DNA from: Hondaea fermentalgiana
Taxonomy: Eukaryota; Sar; Bigyra; Thraustochytrida; Thraustochytriidae
Direction of reading: 5' to 3'
Assembly: GCA_014084085.1 (NCBI GenBank)
Contig: NPFB01000053.1
Location: forward strand, 219,876 to 283,875
DNA length: 64,000 nucleotides
The notes beneath the pieces were generated by a model that did no database searches, was not told where the DNA came from, and worked only from the letters and a program-made list of their open reading frames with translations. The position numbers were made by a program, and so were the translations under genes. The stretch's first letter is position 1. Each line of letters opens with the position of its first letter. Of the stretch, positions 1-9,348 are shown one piece after another.

Positions 1-3000
1 TTTGGCCACATCAAATTGACCTTCTTGACTTGCATATCGTGCAGCCTCTTGAACTTCCGACTCGGTCTTTGCATGCGCATCGCTCTGTGCAAATACTTCA
101 ATGCCCGCATCAATGCTCGACGACGACTTAAGTGAAGATCTTCTGATCAATGCAGCATCCTCGTTTTCTGCGGTCGTCTCGATCATGCCCTCGTCGGAAT
201 TTGTAAGACTCTCATCGGCAACGATCATCTTCGTATTTGAGGCCGGCATCGATGGCCCTTCAATCGGCAGAGCAAATTCGGCTCCTGTTTGTGTTTGTAG
301 GAATACACGCTCTTCGATTGGATCGTAGCGGATGCGAAAAGGCCCTATTTTCCGTGAAACACCCCGCAAAAGAGTTTGAGACAGACTCGCCACGCTTCGT
401 GACACTTCAGCCCGCGCCATAGTTTCGTGCGCGTCACCGCGGGCAAGCGTACGCAAATCTTCCGCCTCTTGCCAACATTCTTCACTCACAACGTCGAGAT
501 CGATTGTGTGGCTTGAAATATGGTTCCAAGACGGTACACGAACTTGCACTAGAGCGTCTCCGGATGGTCCTTGCCAACACCTCAAAACACAGCCAATCCC
601 ATCGATGCGTCGCACTGCCTCGACTGTCGCTCTCTTCCATGACTTGGGACTTGCCGAACGTAGCGCATAACGCTTCATGACAGTACTGCTTGGCCACAAA
701 ATCTTTCGAGCAGATGCGTCAAGACGCAAGCCATCAAGAGCTCCTGTGAGACGGCTTCTACGGGCGTGCCTTAGTCCAGCAATTCTGTTTGCCAAACGTG
801 TCCTCTCTTCGTATATCTTGTCCATGTGCGGCGCCTGGACCATGACATGTGCATTTTCTTCAAGATATAAAGTAGTCTGCTCTTGCGCAGTCTTGGCCAG
901 ATCGTCTTCAAGTGCCATGGCCGCCTGCTCGGTACAACACACGCGCGTATCCTTTTCACGTTGCGTCTCTCGTCGCATGCGAAGCCAAAGGTTTCGATTG
1001 CGCTCCAAAACGTCCATCGACACCGAGACGTTTCCGCGTACGCAAGTGACGCCACGATGAAGAAGACGAAAGTGCTCATCGGGCCGCGCCTGACTTAGTA
1101 TGAGACATTGATATGATCTTGGGCCAAGACGAAATCGGTCCGGGGGCTGCATTGAATGATCCGCATCGAGAACGACATGCATGGTGTCCACTACGGAAGC
1201 CTTGAGATCCTTGTCGTGCAATATTGCATGCGCTACGGCGCCCCGAGGAACGCCGACCTGAAGCATTTTGCAGAACTTGGCAAAAAAAGGATGCTCTCGA
1301 GTCGCGTGGGGCGGTCGCGTTGCCGTACGCACAGCGAGGAGCGCAAAGAGCGTCGCAAAGAGTTCCTTGGCCCGCTGGCGCTCCAGCAAATGGGCAAGTC
1401 CTGCCTTTTCGACAAGGTCTCGCACCCGCGGCTTCGATAAACGAATGCTCAACACGGTTTGGTCGAATTTGGCTGCTTCAATGAGAATATCCCCATCAGT
1501 GCGCATACGTCCCGACACAACAAGGTGCAAGCCGCTAATGAAGAGAACTTCGCGATGAACGAGCTCATACAGAGCACGCGTATTCGTCACGAGTTTTAAC
1601 GGATCGCGATAGCTTGCATCTCGAGCATCTCCGAGAGGCAAGAACGGAAAACGAGTCCGGAGAGGCTTTCCTGCCAACACAAAACGCTCCTTTCCCGTGT
1701 AAGCTGGGCCTTGGCGGCTTGGACTTTGCGCACGAGTCATTCGCACGCGATCGTCGCACTCACCGTCCAACGACGCGTGACGTTGTTCGTTCCCGGACTC
1801 GCATAGACCTCGCCTCACAGCACCATCTAGTGTCAAATTCCTCAGAATCTCTTCAATAACTTGGCGCGGATACGTGTTGCATTTGACACATTGTTTCCAA
1901 AGCACAAAAGACTCTAGATCCCCACTCTCCTGGAACATGAGCCGAATAGACTCGTCATGAAGCGTAGTCCGGCACCGTTTGATGCGCCGTCCGTCTGCAA
2001 GTACGCGTGCGCGTGACCAGCACACTCGTACGGTCAAATCGCCCTGATTTTCAAAGACAGTGACTGAGGCAGGAGCGCCTGCAATCATGTGCGTGCCGCC
2101 AAGAATCATGTGGCCCTGAAGACTGCTGCGACCGCGGCAAAGATCTTTCCACCACTGCGTTGGGAAAAGCGAGTTGAAAAGCTTTCGCCGAAGACGCTGA
2201 AAGTAGAGCTTGCCAAGCCTTAAGCCTCCATCAATGACATTGAGATGAACAAGCTGAACGAGACGACCTACCACTTTTCGCCGCAGAGCATCAATGGCTT
2301 TCCGCATGCTTTGGTGTGTGAGCATTCCGTTTGCATCACGCGAGGCGAGCAAAAGTCGTTGCACATGTGCGTATGAAAAGACTTCCGGGATTGGCGCGCC
2401 AGGAAGACCGGCATGTGGCTCGAGCAGTAAAAGACGTAAATCAATTGGGTCTAGCTCCCATTCCGTGGCTCGACCAGCGCTAGCATCGTATACGCTGACT
2501 CGAATCGTTCCCACGTATGGCGGTTGTACAATCGCGTCTTCTACGTCGAAACTGATGGACCACTGATGTGCGAGACTATTGTCCCACGCGCTTCGATCGC
2601 GTACAAGCATGCACATGGCCTCCTCTACCGTTGGCTTGTGTTGCGGGCCTCCAAAAATTGGCCCGGCAAGGGCGACATGCGGGTCGAAACCTTCGATCCC
2701 TTGACTGTGCGTGAACTTGGAGCGCACCCAGCTCGGGGGCAAGGCTGGCACACGTGGGTGGCTTGGTGCATCGAGCTCAAAAACTTGAATGATGGCTCGA
2801 AATGACTCCTTGACGTGACCCACAAAGGGAGGGGACACGATCATGCGGCCTTGGCGAAAGAGAGTATTATGGTTCGTAGTTGCACGAAGATGTCGCGGTT
2901 GCCTCTCCAACAAGCACCATTTTCGCACCAGCGGGCCTGCTCGCGACTGCCGTCCTTGTTTGATCGCGACAAGTTTTCTGATCGAGATTTGCACGATTGC

Positions 3001-6000
3001 TCGCAAGCTTGCGTGCAAGAGGTCTCGGACAGCTCGCGTGTCTTTTTGAATGAGCTCAATTGTTGGCACAATTTCGCATTGCGTCGACCGAAGGAGTGAG
3101 GCTGTTTGATCGGCATGATCCTTGCTCGTCGCGTACTCGATGCTGGCTTCAAAGGCGCGGTGAATGGCAAGATTACGAATATGTATCGCGAGATCGACCG
3201 CTTTCGTGGCTTGCCATTTCCGCTGAATGTAAATCGCATTATTGGCGTTTTCAAGCGGATCCCAGGCCTGCTGATTGGTACTGAGCGAAAGGTCCTCATA
3301 GAGCTCGATTTGCCGCTTGGAAAAGTTCAACGCCGTGTCGCAGGCTTGCACCATGGCGTGTTTGTGGACTTGTGCTGCAAGCATGGTGGCATGAGCATTG
3401 TGCAAGTGCTCAGAGGCCTGTACATGCGCCTTTTCGCGCCACATCAGGTTTTCTTGCGCCACGCGTGCTCTTTGTTTCACTCCGCGAAACAAGCCTTGCG
3501 TTCCCTTCCAAAGTCGTTGACAGTGCCGATCACGACGGTCGAATTCTTGCAAAAGATCCATTAGCTGTACGAGTCGGAGACGTAGTTCGCGTTTCTTTCG
3601 ACACGCGTAGGTGCTTGGCACCACAGTCCTCTCGCCAACATTTGGCAGCAGCCGCGCTGCAGAGGCCCCATGTTGCAAAAGAATGTCGGCAGCCTTGCGC
3701 GCGGCCCTGTGTGCTTGTTGCGCAACGCCAGCGTCAACGCGGCGAAGCCCTCGTAAAAGTGATGCAAAACGAAAAACCCCACAGGTGGTCTGGCTTGTGG
3801 CCGGAAAGTATGCCTCGAAAAGCAGGCGGCCGTGCGAGGCATGCGCGCGGCGGCAATAGCACGGCCCATTTCCAGCTCCAGTGTGAAAAATGCGCTCCAG
3901 CTTGACGATTCCACGATCACAGGATTCCACATTGCCTGGTACGCACGGTTCTCCGCGCACCGAAAGCCACGCAAGATCCCGGCGCTCACGTGTTCGAGTT
4001 GTAAGACCGCGACAAGCAAAACACGGCTCGAGAAGCGTGGCCTTGCTGCGTGTGAAGCGATCGAGCTTGTGGGCGTCGTGAATACTCACCAGGACAGTTT
4101 CTCCTTCATACTCGACGGCCTCTGTGAGGAACGGGCGCTTCATTCTTTGCTTGGCGCGATGTACAGACTTGCGCACAACCTTGCGTGTAAAGCGTCGGGC
4201 CAACTTGACAGCGTTGCGGCCTCGCCGCAGCTCGAGTTCGGCGTTTGCTGCAATTTGAACACGAAGATCTGTGCAAAATGCGCGCGCAAAAGCGGCGCGC
4301 AAATTTCGCTGAATAATCCCCGCAGCCCGCGTGCGCTGCTGCCACTTTTGCAGAAAAAGCTCGGCGGTGTCGCAGTCCATGAGCAAAAGTGAACCTTGCG
4401 CTTCACGACCAAGCTGCACGAGCTGCATGATCGTTTCGGGGTTGCATGCGTCCCCGCGACGCAGACTCTTCGCAAGACGACGTTGTATTCGCTTCCGACG
4501 CGCCACCAGCGCTTTGCCCTGTTCCTTGAGCTTTCGATTGAAATCAAAGTGCTTTCGATGTTCGCCACGCACCTGCATGCCCTCAAAGGTGGTACCTGGA
4601 TCCCCAGTTGCCCAGACGCCTGGTTTTTTACCCCAGAGATCGTGGCGCACTTGCTGCACAGCAATGTACTCGCCCCGCTCCCAAAAGTATGCCGTGTGGA
4701 GCCTGCTCTCCGAGAGCCGCTCGGCTTGCGTTTGCGGATTGTACCGCGGGGCCCGTCGACGACGCGCCGCGCCATTCGAAAGATCGGCAATCTCCTCCTT
4801 CGAAAGGACATCCGGGGTCTTGTAGGCCCTATAGACGATGGGCTTTTTCTTGCGCGACGAGCCGTGTTTTTTCCCCACGGCGGCTGGCCCCTTACCCAGA
4901 AATTGTGTGTTGTCTTCTCCAGAAGAGCTTTCCTCTGAAGAATCGTTTTCGGAGGAGGACTCGACCTCTTCACCGTTTTCCCGTCGCCTCGCGCGCTCCT
5001 CCCTTCGCGCTTGTTTTTCTGCAGCCAAGAGCAGCTGTGTGGCTTTGGCCTTGGCATCAAGTCTCGACTCGTACATGTAGCGCGCGAGATCTTTTTCTTC
5101 GCTCAGAACAGCTTGCGCTGCTCGAATTCTACGCATGTCGACGACCTCAAAGTGTTTAGCCTCGTACTTGCGAGCAAATTCATCCACGAGATGGCGAGAG
5201 GTAACGTGAAGAGAAATATATGCTCGCTGTTTCCCGACTGCAATCTGTGGGCCACGTGACATGTGGCCGTGCCATTCGATGCACTGATTCGGGTGTACCA
5301 CTACTGCGTCTGTGGGAACGCCGAAAGTTGCGGCTGCTTGTTTTGTGGTTGTGTCCCCGGCCAAGGCGCTTTCGGATCGAACCTTGCGCACGCGCAGCTC
5401 ACGCCTTTCGCCATTTTGGATGTCTGCCGCAAGTAGAAAGGGATTTCCGCGGAATGAGAGTTTGCCCGTCGCAAACTCTTCCTTGAAGAAAAGCCGCAAA
5501 AGCTCAATGTCCTCGAGGAAATTGGTATCGTGAAGCATTTTTAGCAAATAATTTTGCCCGTTCCACATGTACGAGGGGGAATACTTGCCGAAATGATTGA
5601 ATGAGTTTGCAAAGCAAATCTCACATCGCGTATTTGGAACACCCATCTCGCTCTCTACAGCAAAATGCTTGCCACAGGCGCGGATAATTGTCTTTGGTTT
5701 GGGAAAGTTCTCCGGACCGCACATTTCTTTGGCCATGAGTCGCTTGATCTCGTCTTCGTACGCGCGCAGCGCCTGCTCGCGCGTCTCGTAAATACCGACG
5801 TAACGAAATCGTAGAGCTTTTTTCCCGTTGACGTCCTCGTCCCGGCTGAAGCGCTTGACCTTGGATCTGAACGCTTTGGATCCTGGATACAGCTGTTCGC
5901 CCATGAACCCGATTTTTACGACCCAGCCTCTCGGCTTGAGAAAGGATTCTGCAAACGTCTCCGCGGCGCCTTCTGCTGCGCTCAAGCGCGTCTCGCCGCC

Positions 6001-7926
6001 GCGTCTCCACTTGACAAGAGCCTCGACGACGCGCACGGACGCGACCCGAAGACGATTGAGAAGATACAAGAGAGATCCAACATCTTCCGTCTGTACAAAT
6101 CCTGAAAGGTGGCTTTGGAACTTTCGACTGCACGCCTCAGCCTCGCTCCGAGCCGAGGCAATGAGCTGTTCCCGCGAGGCAATGGCGTCGAGAACACCCA
6201 TTTCAAGACCGGCATCCACGGCGGCTCGCCGCATTTGCCATTCATGTGCTTCTTTGGGCGACACATAGAAATGCCTTCCTTGGCACTGAGCGCGCGTACA
6301 TCGTTGCTTGAATCCCCACTCGTTGCAAAAAGGAGGCGCTGTTTCCAACGTCATGCCGCGGACAGTGCTGGCGTCGAGGTCAGCTTGACTAACTAGAACC
6401 TTTCGATTTTGATGTGAAACGTTCGCCGCGCTCATAGCTGCAGCGACAAAGTCTGTCGCATCAAGCCTCTCGTCATCATCATTATCATCTTTATTATCGG
6501 CAGCGGCCGAACGTTTGGAGGAGCCTTCTTTTTCGTCGATATTCCCCATTTCGGACACGAGACTCTCAGAGGAGGCTGCTGTGGATATGGACATCTCGCT
6601 GCTCTGAGAAGGCGGTCTGCCCGCTGTCGACGCGGATTTACGCGCTTCGTGCTGCGCCTTCCTTGCCAAGCGGACGCGGTTTTTGATCTGAGCTAGCTCT
6701 TGCTCTTGCTGGCGTGACAATGCCGCCTCCGCGTCAGCCATTCGGTGCTGCCTACGCGTGGAGCTATCCATGAGCTCCAGATGAGACATTTTCAATCCCT
6801 CGCGAAGATGATAGTCCCAGTCCTGAGGATCTGGTGTTGAAGGCGGATCTGGATCATCAGCTTGACTTGCGCCGTGTTCAGTCAGATGGCCTACCTCGGT
6901 GTGTGGTGCACGTGAGTCAGCTGCGAGCGCAGGAAGCTTGGTTTTGGCCAAATTTGGCGAAGTTTGTGCATTTGTTGCCGCGCTTACAAAGGAGTCTGGC
7001 GCCAGTCCTCGCTCGATCATATGCCGCTTGAGCTGTTTCGCGTCCTCCTTGGCCGCGTCTGCTGTCTTGCGCAGGGCAGAAGCCTCAGCTTGCTTTGCCA
7101 ACATCACACGACGCGTTTTCGCCCGTGCCTCGAAGGAAAGAACATTGTGTTGCTTGCGAAGCTTTTCAAGAAGTTCTTGGGCCTCCGCGGCTATTTTTTC
7201 GGCCTCGTCATGAGCCTCGTTGGCTTCACGGTCAGCGCGCTGCACACGCAGCAGGAAGTTTCGTTTCTTCTCGATTCTACCTTGTGCAACTAGCATTGTT
7301 GCGTCGAGCTCGCTATCTCGGTCACGACGAAGCTGCCGCGAGCGAGGCGTCAAGGCCTCCAATCCCTCTTGCAGTTCTGGTGAGCGCAGCGCCCACTCTT
7401 GATGGCTGTCGACCAGCAAATCGACTTCTGCGTCGGCATTTTCCATTTGATTGTGCAGAGCGTCCTTGCCCGGAATGCCCGTGCCATGAAAGAGGACCCT
7501 GCCTTCATGGATTTCTTTGACGAACTGCACTCCCTCGGATTCAATAGCGAGACGAGACAATTCGGCGTTGCGTTCCACACGCAAGGCCTTCTCCTCGTGA
7601 TACTCTTCATCTCGACGTTCGCGTTCTAGTGCACGCTGTACGCTTTCGCGAGCGCCTTCGATAACGCGTGCATTAAGTTCTGCTGCGACATCGCCAGGCT
7701 CAACAGCTGGACCGTCGATGTTGTCTTCATAGGTCCCCGAAGCATGATCATTGTCATCAGAGTCTCGTTGCAGCTCGCCATCGTCGTGAGCATGAGGTAC
7801 TCGATCTGGTGGTGGTCGTGATGTCACCGAGAATCGCGCCTTGGCTTGCTGCTCTTTTCGATGCAGGCGTTTTCGAAGCGCTTCTCGACGCGCCGCGGGC
7901 CCAAGCAGCGCTTGCTCGTGCTGCAT
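1..7926 (-). CDS. Giant coiled-coil / IQ-motif protein, 3' end outside window
   Basis: Read on the minus strand, every codon from the ATG at 7926-7924 down to base 1 is open: 2642 codons without a stop. The first stop upstream of this ATG is at 8070-8068. The C-terminus lies beyond the left edge. The first ~340 residues are charged and Glu/Arg/Ala/Leu-rich, as in a coiled coil; a Ser/Asp-rich linker follows. Around residues 660-735 the segment RFRYVGIYETREQALRAYED resembles the end of an AP2/ERF-type fold (inference only). IQ-like motifs occur near residue 1201 (IIQRNLRAAFARAF) and near residue 1563 (YIQRKWQATKAV), which would suggest calmodulin binding. The rest (to residue 2642) has mixed globular composition, and I cannot assign a family. 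A cytoskeletal or flagellar scaffold is plausible but unproven. No intron is needed in the visible part. Confidence 0.8.
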   Translation of the reverse strand, partial: MQHEQALLGPAARREALRKRLHRKEQQAKARFSVTSRPPPDRVPHAHDDGELQRDSDDNDHASGTYEDNIDGPAVEPGDVAAELNARVIEGARESVQRALERERRDEEYHEEKALRVERNAELSRLAIESEGVQFVKEIHEGRVLFHGTGIPGKDALHNQMENADAEVDLLVDSHQEWALRSPELQEGLEALTPRSRQLRRDRDSELDATMLVAQGRIEKKRNFLLRVQRADREANEAHDEAEKIAAEAQELLEKLRKQHNVLSFEARAKTRRVMLAKQAEASALRKTADAAKEDAKQLKRHMIERGLAPDSFVSAATNAQTSPNLAKTKLPALAADSRAPHTEVGHLTEHGASQADDPDPPSTPDPQDWDYHLREGLKMSHLELMDSSTRRQHRMADAEAALSRQQEQELAQIKNRVRLARKAQHEARKSASTAGRPPSQSSEMSISTAASSESLVSEMGNIDEKEGSSKRSAAADNKDDNDDDERLDATDFVAAAMSAANVSHQNRKVLVSQADLDASTVRGMTLETAPPFCNEWGFKQRCTRAQCQGRHFYVSPKEAHEWQMRRAAVDAGLEMGVLDAIASREQLIASARSEAEACSRKFQSHLSGFVQTEDVGSLLYLLNRLRVASVRVVEALVKWRRGGETRLSAAEGAAETFAESFLKPRGWVVKIGFMGEQLYPGSKAFRSKVKRFSRDEDVNGKKALRFRYVGIYETREQALRAYEDEIKRLMAKEMCGPENFPKPKTIIRACGKHFAVESEMGVPNTRCEICFANSFNHFGKYSPSYMWNGQNYLLKMLHDTNFLEDIELLRLFFKEEFATGKLSFRGNPFLLAADIQNGERRELRVRKVRSESALAGDTTTKQAAATFGVPTDAVVVHPNQCIEWHGHMSRGPQIAVGKQRAYISLHVTSRHLVDEFARKYEAKHFEVVDMRRIRAAQAVLSEEKDLARYMYESRLDAKAKATQLLLAAEKQARREERARRRENGEEVESSSENDSSEESSSGEDNTQFLGKGPAAVGKKHGSSRKKKPIVYRAYKTPDVLSKEEIADLSNGAARRRRAPRYNPQTQAERLSESRLHTAYFWERGEYIAVQQVRHDLWGKKPGVWATGDPGTTFEGMQVRGEHRKHFDFNRKLKEQGKALVARRKRIQRRLAKSLRRGDACNPETIMQLVQLGREAQGSLLLMDCDTAELFLQKWQQRTRAAGIIQRNLRAAFARAFCTDLRVQIAANAELELRRGRNAVKLARRFTRKVVRKSVHRAKQRMKRPFLTEAVEYEGETVLVSIHDAHKLDRFTRSKATLLEPCFACRGLTTRTRERRDLAWLSVRGEPCVPGNVESCDRGIVKLERIFHTGAGNGPCYCRRAHASHGRLLFEAYFPATSQTTCGVFRFASLLRGLRRVDAGVAQQAHRAARKAADILLQHGASAARLLPNVGERTVVPSTYACRKKRELRLRLVQLMDLLQEFDRRDRHCQRLWKGTQGLFRGVKQRARVAQENLMWREKAHVQASEHLHNAHATMLAAQVHKHAMVQACDTALNFSKRQIELYEDLSLSTNQQAWDPLENANNAIYIQRKWQATKAVDLAIHIRNLAIHRAFEASIEYATSKDHADQTASLLRSTQCEIVPTIELIQKDTRAVRDLLHASLRAIVQISIRKLVAIKQGRQSRAGPLVRKWCLLERQPRHLRATTNHNTLFRQGRMIVSPPFVGHVKESFRAIIQVFELDAPSHPRVPALPPSWVRSKFTHSQGIEGFDPHVALAGPIFGGPQHKPTVEEAMCMLVRDRSAWDNSLAHQWSISFDVEDAIVQPPYVGTIRVSVYDASAGRATEWELDPIDLRLLLLEPHAGLPGAPIPEVFSYAHVQRLLLASRDANGMLTHQSMRKAIDALRRKVVGRLVQLVHLNVIDGGLRLGKLYFQRLRRKLFNSLFPTQWWKDLCRGRSSLQGHMILGGTHMIAGAPASVTVFENQGDLTVRVCWSRARVLADGRRIKRCRTTLHDESIRLMFQESGDLESFVLWKQCVKCNTYPRQVIEEILRNLTLDGAVRRGLCESGNEQRHASLDGECDDRVRMTRAQSPSRQGPAYTGKERFVLAGKPLRTRFPFLPLGDARDASYRDPLKLVTNTRALYELVHREVLFISGLHLVVSGRMRTDGDILIEAAKFDQTVLSIRLSKPRVRDLVEKAGLAHLLERQRAKELFATLFALLAVRTATRPPHATREHPFFAKFCKMLQVGVPRGAVAHAILHDKDLKASVVDTMHVVLDADHSMQPPDRFRLGPRSYQCLILSQARPDEHFRLLHRGVTCVRGNVSVSMDVLERNRNLWLRMRRETQREKDTRVCCTEQAAMALEDDLAKTAQEQTTLYLEENAHVMVQAPHMDKIYEERTRLANRIAGLRHARRSRLTGALDGLRLDASARKILWPSSTVMKRYALRSASPKSWKRATVEAVRRIDGIGCVLRCWQGPSGDALVQVRVPSWNHISSHTIDLDVVSEECWQEAEDLRTLARGDAHETMARAEVSRSVASLSQTLLRGVSRKIGPFRIRYDPIEERVFLQTQTGAEFALPIEGPSMPASNTKMIVADESLTNSDEGMIETTAENEDAALIRRSSLKSSSSIDAGIEVFAQSDAHAKTESEVQEAARYASQEGQFDVAK

Positions 7927-8093
7927 GGCGTCAACCGGCGCGCTCTCGACGGTGTGGCGGGCTCGAGAACTCGAGCAGAGCACGCGGCTCTGTCTGAAAG
8001 AAAGAGCCCGCGCGCTCCACGCGCACGTGGCGGATTTAGTGACAGTCCGAGAAGACCTCGACTGGGCTCATGCTCGGCGCCTGGGACGCACGC

Positions 8094-8130
<37 letters not shown>

Positions 8131-8484
8131 GCAAGCAGCTGGCCCTGAAAATGGGGACCTTCACAGAGAAAGGACCGTGTTACTTCTTACTAGTAGCCTA
8201 GCACCACCTCCTCTATTCATTGTCAGGTTGGTTGCCGCGCCGCCAGCACTGGCACACTCACTCACACATCAGGCCGCTCCCTGCACTGGCCGAAGCAACA
8301 AGGCTCAACGGCTACATTCAATGGTGGGGGATACACGACCTTGAAGTTCGCACACACCTTTGGCCGAGACAAGCACCACGCGACAACTTGAAGGCTGGCG
8401 ACCTTGCTTTGCATTTCTTTGTGCGACGGCGAGGACGGAGCGCCAGACACTGCGAGGTCTCCGTCGGCGAGACACTCGTAGAGA
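7927..8484. promoter_or_regulatory. Divergent intergenic region (giant coiled-coil gene / TEX47-like gene)
   Basis: These 558 bp separate two head-to-head start codons and must hold both promoters. No clear TATA box is visible. The notable content is a CTG tract at 8095-8124. Confidence 0.5.
8095..8124. repeat. (GCT)10 trinucleotide repeat
   Basis: Ten perfect GCT units followed by an imperfect GTT. The repeat lies 169-198 bp upstream of the minus-strand ATG at 7926, so it reads (AGC)n in the sense of that gene and could sit in its 5' leader. Confidence 0.9.
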
Positions 8485-9216
8485 ATGGCGGAGACAACCG
8501 ACTACGCTGGCGCGGAGGCGGAGGGCGGAGATGGCGCCGGCAAGCTGCCGCCTTCCGCGATGGTGAAGCCGCTGAGTCTGCCGGACAACCTGCTGGAGCT
8601 GACGAGGCAAAAGGAGGTGACGATTCTTGCTCGCGTCATGCTTGTTGCGACGCACAGCGGCGCCCAAGACGAGCTTGTTCGCGAAATAGAGACTCTGTGC
8701 GAGGGTCGTGGAACCGTGACGGGTGTCGGTCTCGTGATGCGCCAGGCATGCATGCTCTTTTGCGAAGGCCGCTCGGAGGCCATGCGGGACCTTGTGCTGG
8801 CCTTCAAGTCCAATTTGACCGCCAAGCTCGACGACTTGCGCGTCGCAGCTTTTTGCGATGACGTCCCGAGCCGAAGCTATTCCAGCTTTGGGGTGATGGC
8901 TGTAAACGTCCCCAAAGAAGCGAATCTTGAAGTTCCCGAGGAGAACATGACCAAGTTTATATTCGAGTCCTATCAACGCTGTACACTGCTCGGCAAGGAA
9001 GTAGGCTCTCGCGAGGTTTCTTCGGCGTTGGGTGCAATTCAGGAAAAGCAACCAGCGCTTTTGGTTTCGAGCGAGCGCATCGCTGCAATTGCCACTCATA
9101 ACGATGCTATGACGATGGATGACTTTTTCGACTTGCATGGAAGGCCTGCGCAGCCCGAGTCACTCGGAGACACCATATGGCCGATGCAAGACATTGCGGT
9201 GGATCTTTTGCGGTAA
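8485..9216 (+). CDS. Small TEX47/BLUF-fold-like protein
   Basis: A single-exon frame of 243 residues from an ATG in good context (gagaATGg). After a short acidic/Gly-rich tail, residues ~45-115 alternate hydrophobic strands and helices (ILARVMLVATHSG, VTGVGLVMRQACMLFCEG). This is the order seen in BLUF-like ferredoxin folds, where a 'VTG.L' strand precedes a strand ending in 'LEG'. The flavin-binding Asn/Gln pattern of true blue-light sensors is not evident, so the closer match is the animal TEX47 family, proteins of unclear function expressed in ciliated or sperm cells. The assignment comes from pattern recall and is tentative. The gene is convergent with the PRMT3-like gene, with 132 bp between stop codons. 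Confidence 0.6.
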   Translation: MAETTDYAGAEAEGGDGAGKLPPSAMVKPLSLPDNLLELTRQKEVTILARVMLVATHSGAQDELVREIETLCEGRGTVTGVGLVMRQACMLFCEGRSEAMRDLVLAFKSNLTAKLDDLRVAAFCDDVPSRSYSSFGVMAVNVPKEANLEVPEENMTKFIFESYQRCTLLGKEVGSREVSSALGAIQEKQPALLVSSERIAAIATHNDAMTMDDFFDLHGRPAQPESLGDTIWPMQDIAVDLLR

Positions 9217-9348
9217 GGTGTGCTTGCCGTAGGCTCAAGGAGGGCTCGCTTTTTGCTCACAATGTAAACGTAAACGCCGCAAGAAGGAGAGACATGGAGA
9301 GCGCAACTTACCAAAAGATAAAAGATAGGAGGAAAAAGAAGGAGAATA

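Noticed and set aside
4140..5060. 306-codon minus-strand frame, Arg/Lys/Pro-rich
   Set aside because: It overlaps in another frame the giant coiled-coil ORF, whose translation is much more protein-like across the same bases.
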